Origin: Prochlorococcus marinus CUG1438
GTDB taxonomy: Bacteria > Cyanobacteriota > Cyanobacteriia > PCC-6307 > Cyanobiaceae
Assembly: GCA_017644325.1 (NCBI GenBank)
Contig: JAEPLS010000002.1
Coordinates: forward strand, 1-64,000
Length of the DNA: 64,000 nt
Direction: 5' to 3'
Shown: positions 18,702 to 28,676 of the stretch, one piece after another
How the letters are laid out: each line of letters starts with the position of its first letter
Numbering within the stretch: position 1 is the first letter of the stretch
Notes under the pieces: generated by a model
Seen by the model: only the letters and a program-made list of their open reading frames with translations
What the model was told of the DNA's origin: nothing
Database searches by the model: none
Made by a program: the position numbers and the translations under genes

Positions 18702-19919
18702 ATGTCATTAACTCAATCAAAAGAGGTTAATAGTCTCTCCAAAAGATATTCAACTCATATTGAGAGAAGGATAACTAGAACAGTAATGGTAGGTGATGTA
18801 GCTATTGGAAGTGATTATCCAGTAAGAGTTCAATCGATGATAAATGAAGATACGATGGATGTCGAAAATGCTTACTTAGCTATCAAAAGACTTCATGATG
18901 TGGGTTGTGAAATAGTAAGGTTAACTGTCCCTTCCTTAGCACATGCCAAAGCAGTAGGAGATATAAAGGCAAAATTACTAGAAAATAATATCAATACCCC
19001 CTTGGTGGCTGATGTTCATCATAATGGTATGAAAATTGCAATGGAAGTTGCAAAACATGTTGATAAAGTAAGAATTAATCCTGGATTGTTTGTTTTTGAA
19101 AAATCAGACCCTACAAGAACTGAATATACAGATGAGGAATTTGAAACTATTAAGCAAACAATACTTAAAAGATTTACCCCTTTAGTTGAAGTTTTAAAGG
19201 CTGAAAACAAAGCTCTAAGGATTGGAGTTAATCATGGGTCTCTATCTGAGAGGATGCTTTTTACTTATGGAGATACGCCATTAGGAATGACAGAATCTGC
19301 GATGGAGTTCGTCAAAATTTGTGATGAGCTTGATTTTCATAACATAATTATTTCTATGAAAGCTTCTAGGGCTCCGGTCATGATGGCAGCATACAGAATG
19401 ATTGCAGATAGGCTTGACTCAGAAGGATATAACTATCCCTTACATTTAGGAGTGACCGAAGCTGGTGATGGTGATTATGGACGGATTAAAAGTACTGCTG
19501 GAATTGGAACGCTTTTAGCAGAGGGATTAGGAGATACCATCAGGGTTTCTTTAACAGAAGCTCCAGAAAAGGAAATACCAGTGTGCTATTCAATTTTGCA
19601 ATCTTTAGGATTAAGAAAAACAATGGTTGAATACATCAGTTGCCCTAGTTGTGGTAGAACACTTTTTAATCTAGAAGAAGTTGTAGATAAAGTTAGGAAC
19701 GCCACCTCACATTTAACGGGTCTAGATATAGCAATAATGGGATGTATTGTTAATGGGCCAGGAGAAATGGCAGATGCTGATTATGGTTATGTTGGGAAAG
19801 GTAAAGGAACTATTGCCTTATATAGAAGGAAAGAAGAGATAAAAAGAGTACCTGAAGATGAGGGGGTTAATGCTTTAATTCAACTTATAAAGGATGATGG
19901 AAAGTGGATTGATCCTTAA
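18702..19919 (+). CDS. ispG: 4-hydroxy-3-methylbut-2-enyl diphosphate synthase
   Basis: The penultimate enzyme of the MEP isoprenoid pathway, using ferredoxin electrons to open ME-cPP. The 405-residue protein has the TIM-barrel start '[19 protein letters not shown]' and the C-terminal cluster domain with '[10 protein letters not shown]' (near residue 308) and '[11 protein letters not shown]' (near 346), which give the three Cys and Glu ligands of the [4Fe-4S] centre. Length is normal for bacteria. Confidence 0.96.
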   Translation: MSLTQSKEVNSLSKRYSTHIERRITRTVMVGDVAIGSDYPVRVQSMINEDTMDVENAYLAIKRLHDVGCEIVRLTVPSLAHAKAVGDIKAKLLENNINTPLVADVHHNGMKIAMEVAKHVDKVRINPGLFVFEKSDPTRTEYTDEEFETIKQTILKRFTPLVEVLKAENKALRIGVNHGSLSERMLFTYGDTPLGMTESAMEFVKICDELDFHNIIISMKASRAPVMMAAYRMIADRLDSEGYNYPLHLGVTEAGDGDYGRIKSTAGIGTLLAEGLGDTIRVSLTEAPEKEIPVCYSILQSLGLRKTMVEYISCPSCGRTLFNLEEVVDKVRNATSHLTGLDIAIMGCIVNGPGEMADADYGYVGKGKGTIALYRRKEEIKRVPEDEGVNALIQLIKDDGKWIDP

Positions 19920-19997
19920 GGATTTGTCAAATTTTTGAAATTATAAATAAATTCTTTTTATAATAAAAAATATCAGATTAATTGAAGATTAAGAAAA

Positions 19998-21317
19998 TTG
20001 CTTAAAAAAAAATTTATAATTCTTTTTGCGACAACCTTTTCTGGGGTATTTTTTAATAATTTTGCAGAAGCAACAGTTTTAAATAATAGTTATAAAGAAG
20101 TAATTGATCATGTTTGGCAAATTGTATATAGAGATTTTCTTGATTCAAACGGGAAATTTCAAAAGTCTAATTGGATTAATCTAAGAAAAGAAGTTTTATC
20201 AAAAACATATTCAGACAGCAATGAAGCATATGATGCGATTAGAGATATGCTTTCCAAATTAGATGATTCTTATACAAGATTTTTAGAACCTAGGGAATTT
20301 AGTCAAATGCGAATTGATACCTCTGGTGAATTGACTGGAGTAGGTATCCAAATAGTTAAAGATAAAGAATCTGATGCTTTAATAATTATTTCACCCTTAG
20401 AGGGCACCCCTGCATTTGATGCTGGAATTAAAGCTAGAGATAAAATATTATCGATAGATGATATTTCTACTGAAGGAATGAATATAGAGGATGCCGTGAA
20501 ATTAATTAGAGGACAAAGAGGTACTAAAGTTAAACTTGAAATTCTTAGAGGTTCCAAATCATTTTTTCAGACTTTATCAAGAGAAAAGATTGAAATAAAA
20601 TCTGTATCAAGTAAAGTCAATCAAACCAAAAACGGCTTATTAATTGGCTATTTAAGGATTAAACAATTTAATGCAAATGCATCAAAAGAGACTAGAAATG
20701 CTATCAAGGATTTAGAAACAAAAAAAGTTTCAGGATATGTTCTTGACTTGAGAAGTAATCCTGGCGGTTTATTAGAATCAAGCATTGATATCTCAAGGCA
20801 CTTTATAAACAAAGGAATAATAGTAAGTACGGTTAGTAAAGATGGTTTAAAAGAAACAAAAAGAGGAAACGGTCAAGCTTTAACAAAAAAGCCCTTAGTC
20901 GTTTTAGTTAATGAGGGTTCTGCTAGCGCTAGTGAAATAGTTTCTGGTGCAATAAAAGATAACAAAAGAGGAAAATTAGTAGGGAAGAAAACTTTTGGCA
21001 AAGGTCTAGTTCAATCTATGAGAACATTAGTTGATGGTTCAGGGTTAACTGTTACAGTCGCTAAGTATTTAACTCCTAACGGCACTGATATAAACAAATC
21101 TGGAATTATTCCAGACATAGAAGTAAAAATGAATATCAACCCTATTCTTCCAAGAGAGATTGGGACAAGAAAAGATAAACAATATAGAGTTGGCGAAAAA
21201 GAGCTAATAAATATAATTAATAGAAACAATCAGATAAGTGAATTTAGACCAAACACTACAAACCTTAATGCATTATTGAAAATTAATAATGAAGATAAAG
21301 TATTTTCATTAAATTAA
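19998..21317 (+). CDS. ctpA: Carboxyl-terminal processing protease (S41, CtpA/Prc type)
   Basis: The start is TTG and the first 25 residues form a signal peptide, so the 439-residue protease acts in the periplasm or lumen. A PDZ domain covers about residues 95-190 ('GVGIQIVKDKES', 'IRGQRGTKV'). The S41 core has the Ser in 'GSASASEIVSGA' (near 311) and the Lys in 'GKKTFGKGLVQ' (near 337). Cyanobacterial relatives mature the PSII D1 C-terminus, but genomes carry several paralogs and I cannot say which this is. It ends overlapping nadA by 4 bases. Confidence 0.88.
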   Translation: MLKKKFIILFATTFSGVFFNNFAEATVLNNSYKEVIDHVWQIVYRDFLDSNGKFQKSNWINLRKEVLSKTYSDSNEAYDAIRDMLSKLDDSYTRFLEPREFSQMRIDTSGELTGVGIQIVKDKESDALIIISPLEGTPAFDAGIKARDKILSIDDISTEGMNIEDAVKLIRGQRGTKVKLEILRGSKSFFQTLSREKIEIKSVSSKVNQTKNGLLIGYLRIKQFNANASKETRNAIKDLETKKVSGYVLDLRSNPGGLLESSIDISRHFINKGIIVSTVSKDGLKETKRGNGQALTKKPLVVLVNEGSASASEIVSGAIKDNKRGKLVGKKTFGKGLVQSMRTLVDGSGLTVTVAKYLTPNGTDINKSGIIPDIEVKMNINPILPREIGTRKDKQYRVGEKELINIINRNNQISEFRPNTTNLNALLKINNEDKVFSLN

Positions 21318-22228
21318 TTACTCATATCCAGCATTCTCTTTATTGGTAAATAGGCTCTTCTTATTATTTCTGGGTCAAGTTCGATTGATGGAGAATTATT
21401 TTTCAAACAATCTAGAATTTTTTCTAAAGTATTTAATTTCATATATGGACACTCGTTACATTTACAACCTTCTATGTCTGGAACTTCTATAAAGATTTTA
21501 TTGGGTTCTTTCTTCTTCATTTGATGTATTATTCCAGGTTCAGTTAATACCAAGTAAGTTTTAGATGAATCTTTGGTGACGAAATCAAGCAACCTACTGG
21601 TAGATCCAATAAAGTCCGAGAGAATTAGCAAATTTTGATTACATTCAGGATGGGCAATAACTTTTGCTTCCGGATTTTGGTATTTTAATTTTAATAAAGC
21701 TTCTTCACTAAATGATTCATGAACAATGCAGCTGCCTGGCCATAATTTGAGATTTCTGCCAGAATTTTTTTGTACCCATCTCCCAAGATTCTGATCTGGT
21801 GCAAAGATTATCTTTTTATCTTCAGGTATCTTGTTAACTAATTCAACTGCGTTACTGCTTGTACATATCAAATCACTTTGCGCTTTTACATCCGCAGTGC
21901 AATTTATGTAACTTACTACAAAGTGGTCTGGATTCTCTTCCCTGAACTTTTGAAACTTATCTGGTGGACAATCGTCTGCTAATGAGCATCCGGCGTCTAT
22001 ATCCGGTAATAAGACTGTTTTCTTTGGGCTAAGTATTTTTGCGGTTTCGGCCATAAAGTGCACACCGCAAAAAATTATTATATCAGCATCATTATTTGCA
22101 GCTTTCCTAGATAGATCTAATGAATCGCCAATGAAATCTGCAATTTCCTGAATCTCTGGAGCTTGATAATAGTGCGCAAGAATAATTGCATTAGCTTTTT
22201 TGCAACGCTCCTTTATCTCAGAAATCAA
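21314..22228 (-). CDS. nadA: Quinolinate synthase
   Basis: Makes quinolinate from iminoaspartate and dihydroxyacetone phosphate in NAD synthesis. The 304-residue protein contains 'ILAHYYQAPEIQEIADFIGDSL', 'DAGCSLADDCP' and 'CKCNECPYM', supplying the three cluster Cys. The chosen start is TTG at 22226-22228; the frame stays open upstream but holds no ATG, so a few more N-terminal residues from another non-ATG codon are possible. It diverges from the metallophosphoesterase gene. Confidence 0.92.
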   Translation of the reverse strand: MISEIKERCKKANAIILAHYYQAPEIQEIADFIGDSLDLSRKAANNDADIIIFCGVHFMAETAKILSPKKTVLLPDIDAGCSLADDCPPDKFQKFREENPDHFVVSYINCTADVKAQSDLICTSSNAVELVNKIPEDKKIIFAPDQNLGRWVQKNSGRNLKLWPGSCIVHESFSEEALLKLKYQNPEAKVIAHPECNQNLLILSDFIGSTSRLLDFVTKDSSKTYLVLTEPGIIHQMKKKEPNKIFIEVPDIEGCKCNECPYMKLNTLEKILDCLKNNSPSIELDPEIIRRAYLPIKRMLDMSN

Positions 22229-22331
22229 ATCCTCATCATTTTGAACTGATTTCTGTTTTGCAGTAGAAGTTATACTGGTCAGGATTTAGAATATCTCTAA
22301 ATAGATTATATGCCTTTAAACAGAAAAAATT

Positions 22332-23165
22332 CTGACAAATTTAAAAATTGCTATTGTTGGTGACTGTCATGGTCAATGGTCTGAATTAGACTTGAAAGTT
22401 TTATCGATTGTCAACCCAAATATTGTTTTATTTGTTGGTGATATTTCTGATGGGAGCATCAAGATAATTAAAAAAATCAATGAGATCAAAATTCCTACTT
22501 TTGTGATTCTAGGAAATCATGATAGAGGGAAAGATTCTACAGGGGAAACTCTCTCAAAGCAGATACGTGTTCTTGGTGAAAAATATTGTGCATGGGATTT
22601 GAAAGTTTTTAATAATCAAATAAATTTATTGTCTGCAAGACCCTGTAGTTCTGGCGGCGGCTATTATCTTTCGAAAGAAGTTAAAGGTGTTTATGGACCT
22701 ATCACCGAACAAGATTCAATAAATAAAATCATCAAATGTTCAGAAAAGAGTATCGAAGATATACCTTTAATAATTATTTCTCATGCTGGCCCCTCGGGTT
22801 TAGGCTCAGAACCTAAAAGCATTTGTGGGAAAGACTGGAAATTACCCTCATTAGATTGGGGAGATAGAGATTTGTCTGTAGCTATTTCTCAAATACAAAA
22901 GAGAAGAAAAGTTGATCTTGTCATTTTTGGTCATATGCACAACCGGCTTAAAAGAAATCTTGGTTTAAGAGAGATGTTTAAAATTGATAGCAAAGGGACA
23001 ATTTATTTCAATACTGCTGTGGTGCCAAGATATAAAACTGATGAAGATGGGAAATTACTAATTAACTTTTCATGGATTGAGTTTGAAAAAAAGGGATTGA
23101 GTCATGTTTCTCATCGATGGTATTCAGAGTCTGGTGAAATTCGTGAAGAAGATAAATTTTTTTAG
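22332..23165 (+). CDS. Metallophosphoesterase (TIGR04168-like), non-ATG start
   Basis: A calcineurin-type phosphoesterase. The metal-binding blocks are 'AIVGDCHGQW' (DxH), 'FVGDISD', 'LGNHDRG', 'SHAGPSG' and 'FGHMHN'. The first block lies upstream of the nearest TTG (22392) and must be translated for activity. In that frame the stop at 22317-22319 limits the start to a CTG at 22332 or an ATT at 22329, since there is no ATG, GTG or TTG. A nearby ATG at 22310 is out of frame. I place the start at the CTG (MTNLKIAIVGD). The natural substrate is unknown. Confidence 0.75.
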   Translation: MTNLKIAIVGDCHGQWSELDLKVLSIVNPNIVLFVGDISDGSIKIIKKINEIKIPTFVILGNHDRGKDSTGETLSKQIRVLGEKYCAWDLKVFNNQINLLSARPCSSGGGYYLSKEVKGVYGPITEQDSINKIIKCSEKSIEDIPLIIISHAGPSGLGSEPKSICGKDWKLPSLDWGDRDLSVAISQIQKRRKVDLVIFGHMHNRLKRNLGLREMFKIDSKGTIYFNTAVVPRYKTDEDGKLLINFSWIEFEKKGLSHVSHRWYSESGEIREEDKFF

Positions 23166-23188
23166 GATTAGATGTTTCTGTCCATATT

Positions 23189-23986
23189 TTAAGTATTTTT
23201 GGGCTTTTCATATCTTGAAAATAAAGTTTGAGACAAGATATAACCCGCAATTCCTGCGGCTGTAAAAGCTAAACCATTTTTAAATAAAGGTAATAAATCA
23301 TTTGTTCTGGATATTATCGGTGCCAAACCAAAAATTCCAAATAACATTCCCCATAAAGGAGAAAGAAGAGCTAAAAATCCAATTGATATGACTTGACCTT
23401 CTTTTCTTGGGGCAGATGCAAAACCTGCTACTAAACCTCCAAGAATCGATGTACATAAAGTCCATATATATTGCTCTTTGGGTAGGCCAGGGACAACTTG
23501 GCATCCTCCTCTTTCGAGGCAAATCTTTACTGAATCAATTGCATCTAATACGGCACCATCCTCACCGTGATCTTTAACATAATATTGGTTGCCAAATCTT
23601 GTTTGAAGTTCAACCCAAAATAACCTTGGCATAAAATTAAAATAAGCTTCTCCGACATTAAAGTTCAGTAAATTTCCTCCTCTAGGGTCCGCAACAACCA
23701 ACAAACTTGTTTCATCTAAATCCCAATAGTCCTTTATTGCACTACCAGGTGAACTCTCAAACTGAGATAAATATTTAATTTTCCACCCACTTTCAATTTC
23801 TAGATTGTTGAGCTTTTCCTCTAAAGATTTTTTCTGAATAGGGCTTAATGTTTTTGCTAAATCAATTACGGGTGTTTTTTCTTCTGGTAAGAGATTTGGA
23901 TTATTTAAAGCTAAAACGGGTTTATGTGAAATTAAAACTAATATAGATAGAAATATTCCTAATAAATAGTTAATCTTTGAAGGCAT
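23189..23986 (-). CDS. TPM-domain protein, Psb32-like
   Basis: The 265-residue protein has a signal peptide (residues 1-26), then a TPM domain ('PVIDLAKTLSPIQKKSLEEKLNNLE', 'TSLLVVADPRGGNLLNF') and two to three C-terminal membrane helices. Psb32/TLP18.3 proteins with this plan sit in the thylakoid lumen and help repair photosystem II after light damage. The role here is inferred from the family. It converges on the metallophosphoesterase with a 23-base gap. Confidence 0.8.
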   Translation of the reverse strand: MPSKINYLLGIFLSILVLISHKPVLALNNPNLLPEEKTPVIDLAKTLSPIQKKSLEEKLNNLEIESGWKIKYLSQFESSPGSAIKDYWDLDETSLLVVADPRGGNLLNFNVGEAYFNFMPRLFWVELQTRFGNQYYVKDHGEDGAVLDAIDSVKICLERGGCQVVPGLPKEQYIWTLCTSILGGLVAGFASAPRKEGQVISIGFLALLSPLWGMLFGIFGLAPIISRTNDLLPLFKNGLAFTAAGIAGYILSQTLFSRYEKPKNT

Positions 23987-24017
23987 AAATAAGTTTTATC
24001 TTTTTATATTTTCGCCG

Positions 24018-25208
24018 ATGAATAGCTTACCTGCGAATAATCCAGATTGGTTAGTAAAAAAAATAATAAAAATGGGTGGGACTATAAGTTTTTATGACTT
24101 TATGAATTTTGCATTAAATGATCCTATTAATGGTTATTACGGCAGCGGTAAAGCTGAGTTAGGCGTTCGAGGCGATTTTGTTACATCACCCTCTTTATCT
24201 GATGACTTTGCTTTTTTGGTTGGTAAACAAATAAAAGATTGGCTAATTCAGTTCAAAATTAGTTTTTTATCTAATCAGAAATTAGCTGTAACTGAATTTG
24301 GAGCTGGAGATGGAAGCTTTATGAGTGGATTAATTAAATATTTTTTAGAAAACAACAAGAATTTTTTAGATGGAGTTTCTTTTGTGATTATTGAACCTAA
24401 TGAAGGGATGGTAGAAAAACAAAAAAATAAATTAGAGGAATTTTTAAACTTAGGTATTGATATTTTATGGAAAGGTTTAGAAGAAGTAGAGGAAAATAAT
24501 ATAAATGGAATAGTTATTGCAAATGAGGTTTTAGATGCTTTGCCAGTAGAGAGAATAACCTTCTCAAAGGGAAAATTAATTCGACAAGCAGTTTCTATAG
24601 ACAAAAAATCTCATAAATTATTTTTTGATGAAATGCCAATTACAAGTGAATTGGATAAAAGTATTGAACTTGCTAAAAGCGAGTTAGGAATTACTATTCC
24701 GCCTGAAGAAGCTCCTGAAGGATGGACCACCGAATGGCATGTAGATAATTCAAAATGGTTAGAAGCTATTTATGGAAAAATTAATAATGGTATTTTATTG
24801 ATAATTGATTACGCTAAAGAAGCTAAAAAATACTATAACTCTAAGAATTCTGATGGGACGATAGTTTCTTATGCAAATCAAAAAATGATGAATAATGTCC
24901 TAGATTCTCCTGGAAATTGCGATTTAACATCTCATGTTTGTATAGAAACTTTAATTAATGATGCTGAGACTCTTGGATTTAATACTCTTGGAATAACTAA
25001 ACAAGGAGAGGCTTTGTTGGCACTTGGATTGGCAGAAAGACTTTATGGAATTCAGAAGGAATTTAAGGAGGATTTATCAAATGCTCTTTTAAGAAGAGAG
25101 GCATTACTTAGACTCGTTGATCCTGTATGTCTAGGTAATTTTAAGTGGTTTGCTTTTAATAAGTTTAAGGAGAAGAAAATGAATATAAATTCAATCTGTT
25201 TGCGTTAA
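24018..25208 (+). CDS. MidA/NDUFAF7-like SAM-dependent methyltransferase (DUF185)
   Basis: A 396-residue protein with '[18 protein letters not shown]' near residue 52, the SAM motif '[15 protein letters not shown]' near 90 and '[16 protein letters not shown]' near 168, all typical of DUF185. The human homologue NDUFAF7 methylates a complex I subunit; the cyanobacterial target, perhaps in NDH-1, is unknown. Its stop overlaps the convergent aroB stop by 4 bases. Confidence 0.85.
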   Translation: MNSLPANNPDWLVKKIIKMGGTISFYDFMNFALNDPINGYYGSGKAELGVRGDFVTSPSLSDDFAFLVGKQIKDWLIQFKISFLSNQKLAVTEFGAGDGSFMSGLIKYFLENNKNFLDGVSFVIIEPNEGMVEKQKNKLEEFLNLGIDILWKGLEEVEENNINGIVIANEVLDALPVERITFSKGKLIRQAVSIDKKSHKLFFDEMPITSELDKSIELAKSELGITIPPEEAPEGWTTEWHVDNSKWLEAIYGKINNGILLIIDYAKEAKKYYNSKNSDGTIVSYANQKMMNNVLDSPGNCDLTSHVCIETLINDAETLGFNTLGITKQGEALLALGLAERLYGIQKEFKEDLSNALLRREALLRLVDPVCLGNFKWFAFNKFKEKKMNINSICLR

Positions 25209-26296
25209 GAAAAAAACTTTAAAAATAATGAATCTTCTACGTCATCATATATATCCACTGCACCAATTTCTTTCGGTAATATAAATCTCATTTTGCCATC
25301 ACGAACTTTCTTGTCGCCCATAAGTATTGTTAAAACATCTTCTTTATTTATTTTGGGGATCTCGGTAGGAAGATCGTAACTCTCTAATAGAATTTGCTGT
25401 CTTTCTAATTCTTCTAGAGACCATAACCCTCTCTCAATTGCTATTTTCCCCGCAATATTCATACCAATTGATATTGCCTCACCATGTAGAAATTTGCCGT
25501 ATCCACATAAATTTTCAATGACGTGACCAAAAGAATGACCATAATTCAATATCGCTCTAACACCATTTTCATGTTCGTCTTGAGAAACAATATTAGACTT
25601 TATTTTTATTGAACTATTAATTATTTTAATTAGATAATCATTCTTGAGATTTATAAGTTCATTCTTGTGTTTTTCAATTTCTAAGTATTCGAAAAGTTCT
25701 TTATCTCTTATTACTCCGTATTTTATTACTTCGGCCATGCCTGCATTAAATTCTCTTTTGGGCAGACTTTTTAAAGTTTCTGGATCAATAAAAACAGCTT
25801 TAGGTTGATTGAAGGCTCCAATTAAATTCTTACCTTTTGGATGATTTACTCCTGTTTTCCCTCCCACAGATGAATCAACCATCGATAATAATGTTGTTGG
25901 AATCTGAATATATTCGATGCCTCTTAGCCAAGTAGCAGCTGCGAAGCCACTTACATCTCCAACAATTCCTCCTCCAAGGGCAATAATTATTGAATTTCTA
26001 TCTAAGCCAAATTCAAATGCAACATCATATATTTCACTTAAGGTTTTTAAGTTTTTGTGTGATTCTCCAGCCTTGATAAGGAACATTTTGGCCTGGTATT
26101 TATTATCTTTTAAATTATTTAAGAATTTTTCTCCATATAAATTTGATATTTCTTCATTTGAAATCACAAGTATTTTTCTATGTTTTGTTATTCCAATTCT
26201 TAAGAGTTCTTCGCTGATATTATTCAGTATCCCTGCTTCTAGTGTTACTTCGTATGACTTATCACCTAATGGGACTAATATTTTTCTCTTATTCAC
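25205..26296 (-). CDS. aroB: 3-dehydroquinate synthase
   Basis: Second step of the shikimate pathway, cyclising DAHP with catalytic NAD+ and a metal ion. The 363-residue protein has the NAD loop '[20 protein letters not shown]' near residue 107, '[19 protein letters not shown]' near 140, and metal ligands in 'EVIKYGVI', '[11 protein letters not shown]' and 'LHGEAI'. Full length. Confidence 0.96.
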   Translation of the reverse strand: MNKRKILVPLGDKSYEVTLEAGILNNISEELLRIGITKHRKILVISNEEISNLYGEKFLNNLKDNKYQAKMFLIKAGESHKNLKTLSEIYDVAFEFGLDRNSIIIALGGGIVGDVSGFAAATWLRGIEYIQIPTTLLSMVDSSVGGKTGVNHPKGKNLIGAFNQPKAVFIDPETLKSLPKREFNAGMAEVIKYGVIRDKELFEYLEIEKHKNELINLKNDYLIKIINSSIKIKSNIVSQDEHENGVRAILNYGHSFGHVIENLCGYGKFLHGEAISIGMNIAGKIAIERGLWSLEELERQQILLESYDLPTEIPKINKEDVLTILMGDKKVRDGKMRFILPKEIGAVDIYDDVEDSLFLKFFS

Positions 26297-26421
26297 AATT
26301 GATTACCTAGTTAAAATTTATAAATATTTAGTATTAAATACTTTATATATTAGCAAAATCTAAGCTCTAGATACTTAAAAATTCAGTTGTTAAGAATTAG
26401 AAATGGTAATAAAATCATGCT

Positions 26422-27612
26422 ATGAGTTTAAAAAAAAATATAAAAGATATTAAGAAAAATTATTCCCTGGGAATAATTGGAGGTGGTCAACTGGCTTTAA
26501 TGTTAACCGAGGCAGCAAAAAAAAGAAATTTAGAAGTATGTGTGCAAACAAAATCTTGTGATGATCCTGCTGGTTCAAAAGCAGATCATGTTATAGAAGC
26601 TGATCCTTTAAAGATAAGAGGTAATAAATCATTAATTAATGAGTGTGAAAAAATAATTTTTGAAAATGAATGGATAAAAATTGATAAATTAAATTTAATT
26701 GACAATAAAGATATTTTTGTCCCAAGCCTTAATGCAATTAAGCCATTAGTAGATAGGTTTTCTCAAAAAAAATTAATAGAAAGAATGAATATTCCCTGTC
26801 CAAAATGGATAAGCATTGAAGATTTTAAAAATCTCTCGGATGAGGAAATCAATAATTGGAATTTTCCTTTAATGGCAAAATCAAATAAAGGTGGATATGA
26901 CGGTAAAGGCAACAGAAAAATAAAGACAAAAGAAGATTTAGATTCTTTTTTTACAGAGAACAATTCCGATGAATGGTTAATAGAAGAATGGATAGAGTAT
27001 GAAAAAGAACTGGCTCTCGTTGGTTCGAGAGATAGGACCGGTAAGATAAGATTCTTTCCAATAGTTGAGACATTCCAATCAAACCATGTTTGTGATTGGG
27101 TTCTTGCACCTGGAACAAATGCATATGATTTGAACTTATTTGCAATAAATATTTTCTCTTCAATAGTCAATGAACTGAATTACGTTGGAGTTTTAGCTAT
27201 TGAATTCTTCTATGGAGATAATGGTCTTTTAATTAATGAAATAGCTCCAAGAACACATAATTCAGCTCATTTCTCTATTGAAGCTTGCACTTCAAGTCAG
27301 TTTGATCAATATGTTTGCATTTCTTCTGGGATAATGCCACCTGAAATTAAAATGAACTGTGAAGGTGCAATTATGATAAATCTACTGGGGTTAAAAAAGA
27401 ATTTCCCAATCTCAATGGAAACCAGAATTAAAATGTTATCTGAAATTGAGGGTTCTAATATTCATTTTTATGGCAAATCTCGCGAAATTCTGGGAAGAAA
27501 AATGGCTCACATCACATTTTTATTAAATGGTAAAACACATTCAGAAAGATATGATGAAGCTCAAATTTTATTAACTATGGTAAGAGACATTTGGCCATCT
27601 CCAAATGCATAA
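26422..27612 (+). CDS. purK: 5-(carboxyamino)imidazole ribonucleotide synthase
   Basis: Uses ATP and bicarbonate to carboxylate AIR in purine synthesis. The 396-residue ATP-grasp enzyme shows 'LGIIGGGQLALMLTEAA' at the N-terminus, the nucleotide loop 'SNKGGYDGKGN' near residue 155 and 'NEIAPRTHNSAHFSIEAC' near 272. 6S RNA follows immediately on the same strand, an arrangement described for cyanobacterial ssaA. Confidence 0.95.
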   Translation: MSLKKNIKDIKKNYSLGIIGGGQLALMLTEAAKKRNLEVCVQTKSCDDPAGSKADHVIEADPLKIRGNKSLINECEKIIFENEWIKIDKLNLIDNKDIFVPSLNAIKPLVDRFSQKKLIERMNIPCPKWISIEDFKNLSDEEINNWNFPLMAKSNKGGYDGKGNRKIKTKEDLDSFFTENNSDEWLIEEWIEYEKELALVGSRDRTGKIRFFPIVETFQSNHVCDWVLAPGTNAYDLNLFAINIFSSIVNELNYVGVLAIEFFYGDNGLLINEIAPRTHNSAHFSIEACTSSQFDQYVCISSGIMPPEIKMNCEGAIMINLLGLKKNFPISMETRIKMLSEIEGSNIHFYGKSREILGRKMAHITFLLNGKTHSERYDEAQILLTMVRDIWPSPNA

Positions 27613-27632
27613 AAAAATAAGTTAGAGTTAGA

Positions 27633-27815
27633 TTACTGGATCTTTGGTTAAGTTCTTCTTTATGTGCTCTGATCTGACTCTCTTTCGACATGAGGAGACT
27701 GTCGTGATGCGGTAGTAAACCGATCTTGTAATCGGAAACGAAAGCCCACTTTGAATCCTCTTCTGGCATTTCCAGGTCGATGCAGCAGAGAACTGACGGG
27801 GATCCGGTGTTACCT
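27633..27815 (+). ncRNA. ssaA: 6S RNA
   Basis: The segment after purK is much richer in G and C than its surroundings and has no credible ORF. A closing stem pairs ACTGGATC (27635-27642) with GATCCGGT (27801-27808), using a G-U pair valid only on the plus strand. Inner blocks GAGGAG/CCTC and TTCGAC/GTCGA flank bulges, and a terminal hairpin CCGAT/ATCGG caps the rod. The length of about 180 nt and the purK-linked position match cyanobacterial 6S RNA (Yfr7 in Prochlorococcus). It mimics an open promoter to bind RNA polymerase. Ends are approximate. I see no gene between it and 27920. Confidence 0.8.
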
Positions 27816-27920
27816 ATCAAAATGCTTGCTAAAACAGGCTTTTGGTGGGTATTTTATTTTTTTGAATAACTGAGCTGTTTTTATTCTCTATCAGTGTAAA
27901 TAATTTATTTCCCAAAATAC

Positions 27921-27966
27921 TTGACGACCTTTTCTGATGTATTTATATTTGTAGTACACATGTATT
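27921..27966 (+). promoter_or_regulatory. Promoter and LexA-like operator of the first DUF1651 locus
   Basis: TTGACG (27921-27926), a 17-base spacer and TATATT (27944-27949). Directly after it, AGTACACATGTATT (27953-27966) fits the published cyanobacterial LexA consensus AGTACWNWTGTACT at all positions but one. It covers the expected start site, where a repressor would block transcription. Confidence 0.65.
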
Positions 27967-27974
27967 ACTAATTA

Positions 27975-28274
27975 ATGACTTTAGGAGGAGCTAATGTTTG
28001 GACTAATTTTTCTTACGGTTATCGTAATGAGTCCCCAAGTGGTTGGTTGCTTAGCCCAGAGCGTAACAGACTAATTTTATTTACAAGGAATAAAAAATCT
28101 CCAAGAAATAGTATGAGAATTTTTGCTCATACATATTATGCAAATGATCTTGGTGAGCCAATGGCAATTAAATCATCAACTCAAATGTTTTTGGATAATG
28201 CTTGGGATAAATGGCATGACCTTCAATTAGAAGGTTGGACTTTTGAAGAACTTGAATTACCTGAATCTGTATGA
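27975..28274 (+). CDS. DUF1651 protein, paralog 1
   Basis: A 99-residue protein with the DUF1651 core: 'PSGWLLSPERNRLILF' near residue 21, then 'YYANDLGEPMAIKSS' and 'AWDKWHDLQLEGW'. Function unknown; the family is confined to marine picocyanobacteria. The first 20 residues before 'GWLL' are poorly conserved with paralog 2 and overlap another ORF in the +1 frame. No Shine-Dalgarno precedes its ATG. The next gene starts at its stop (ATGA at 28271-28274), which suggests coupled translation. Confidence 0.8.
   Translation: MTLGGANVWTNFSYGYRNESPSGWLLSPERNRLILFTRNKKSPRNSMRIFAHTYYANDLGEPMAIKSSTQMFLDNAWDKWHDLQLEGWTFEELELPESV
27994..28074 (+). CDS. Candidate overlapping 26-aa hydrophobic peptide (copy 1)
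   Basis: In the +1 frame of the DUF1651 gene, ATG at 27994 is preceded by AGGAGGAG at the right distance and ends with TAA at 28072-28074. The product begins MFGLIF, is hydrophobic through residue 20 and has 'PQVVGCL', which resembles a lipobox without an upstream positive charge. The matching peptide at 30439-30519 has the same length, start, stop and 12 identical residues. Expression is unproven. Confidence 0.5.
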   Translation: MFGLIFLTVIVMSPQVVGCLAQSVTD

Positions 28275-28411
28275 CTAACTTAAATCCAATAAAAAAGAAA
28301 TTATCACAATTAGATAGAAAGATATCTATGCAAGACCCATCAAAATTATTAGCAGAATTTTTTAATGGTGTTGTGATTGAACTTGATGAAGAATATAAAT
28401 ATGACTCATAA
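28271..28411 (+). CDS. Small protein, unknown (46 aa)
   Basis: ATG overlaps the DUF1651 stop codon (ATGA). The peptide is charged and helical (MTNLNPIKKKLSQLDRKIS, then LLAEFFNGVVIELDEEY). No motif recognised. Close coupling on both sides points to a three-gene operon with DUF1651 and the next ORF. Confidence 0.55.
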   Translation: MTNLNPIKKKLSQLDRKISMQDPSKLLAEFFNGVVIELDEEYKYDS

Positions 28412-28550
28412 AGAATTGATAGATCAAGTTTCCGAAAATTTATTCAAACAAAGTGGAAAGTTTGAAAGTAGAAGATCATGGTTGGCAATGAGAAATTATC
28501 TTGAACAATTAGATACCGAACAACTTAAATCCATGCTTAAGGACCACTGA
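28401..28550 (+). CDS. Small protein, unknown (49 aa)
   Basis: It starts 11 bases inside the preceding small gene. The sequence has 'SENLFKQSGKFESRRSWLAM' followed by an acidic helix (LEQLDTEQLKSMLKD). It is the last gene of the 27975-28550 operon. Function unknown. Confidence 0.55.
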   Translation: MTHKELIDQVSENLFKQSGKFESRRSWLAMRNYLEQLDTEQLKSMLKDH

Positions 28551-28562
28551 TGATTCAAAACT

Positions 28563-28676
28563 TTATTTAGTTTTTATTTTTTTCTTAATTCTCAGAAAAC
28601 CGTAAGTTGCAAAGCCAACCAAAAACATATCCAAGTAAATATGCCAAGTAGGAAAAATCTGATGTATTAATTCCAT
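28563..28676 (-). CDS. Small single-helix membrane protein (37 aa)
   Basis: Its ATG shares one base with the stop of the upstream ligase-like gene (TAATG at 28674-28678). The peptide is mostly one membrane helix (IYLDMFLVGFATYGFL) with a basic tail (RIKKKIKTK). Unknown function; translation is probably coupled to the ligase-like gene. Confidence 0.55.
   Translation of the reverse strand: MELIHQIFPTWHIYLDMFLVGFATYGFLRIKKKIKTK

Noticed and set aside
27575-27820. 81-codon minus-strand frame after purK
   Set aside because: It lies on the 6S RNA and the purK end; its sequence follows the RNA stems and has no protein-like pattern.
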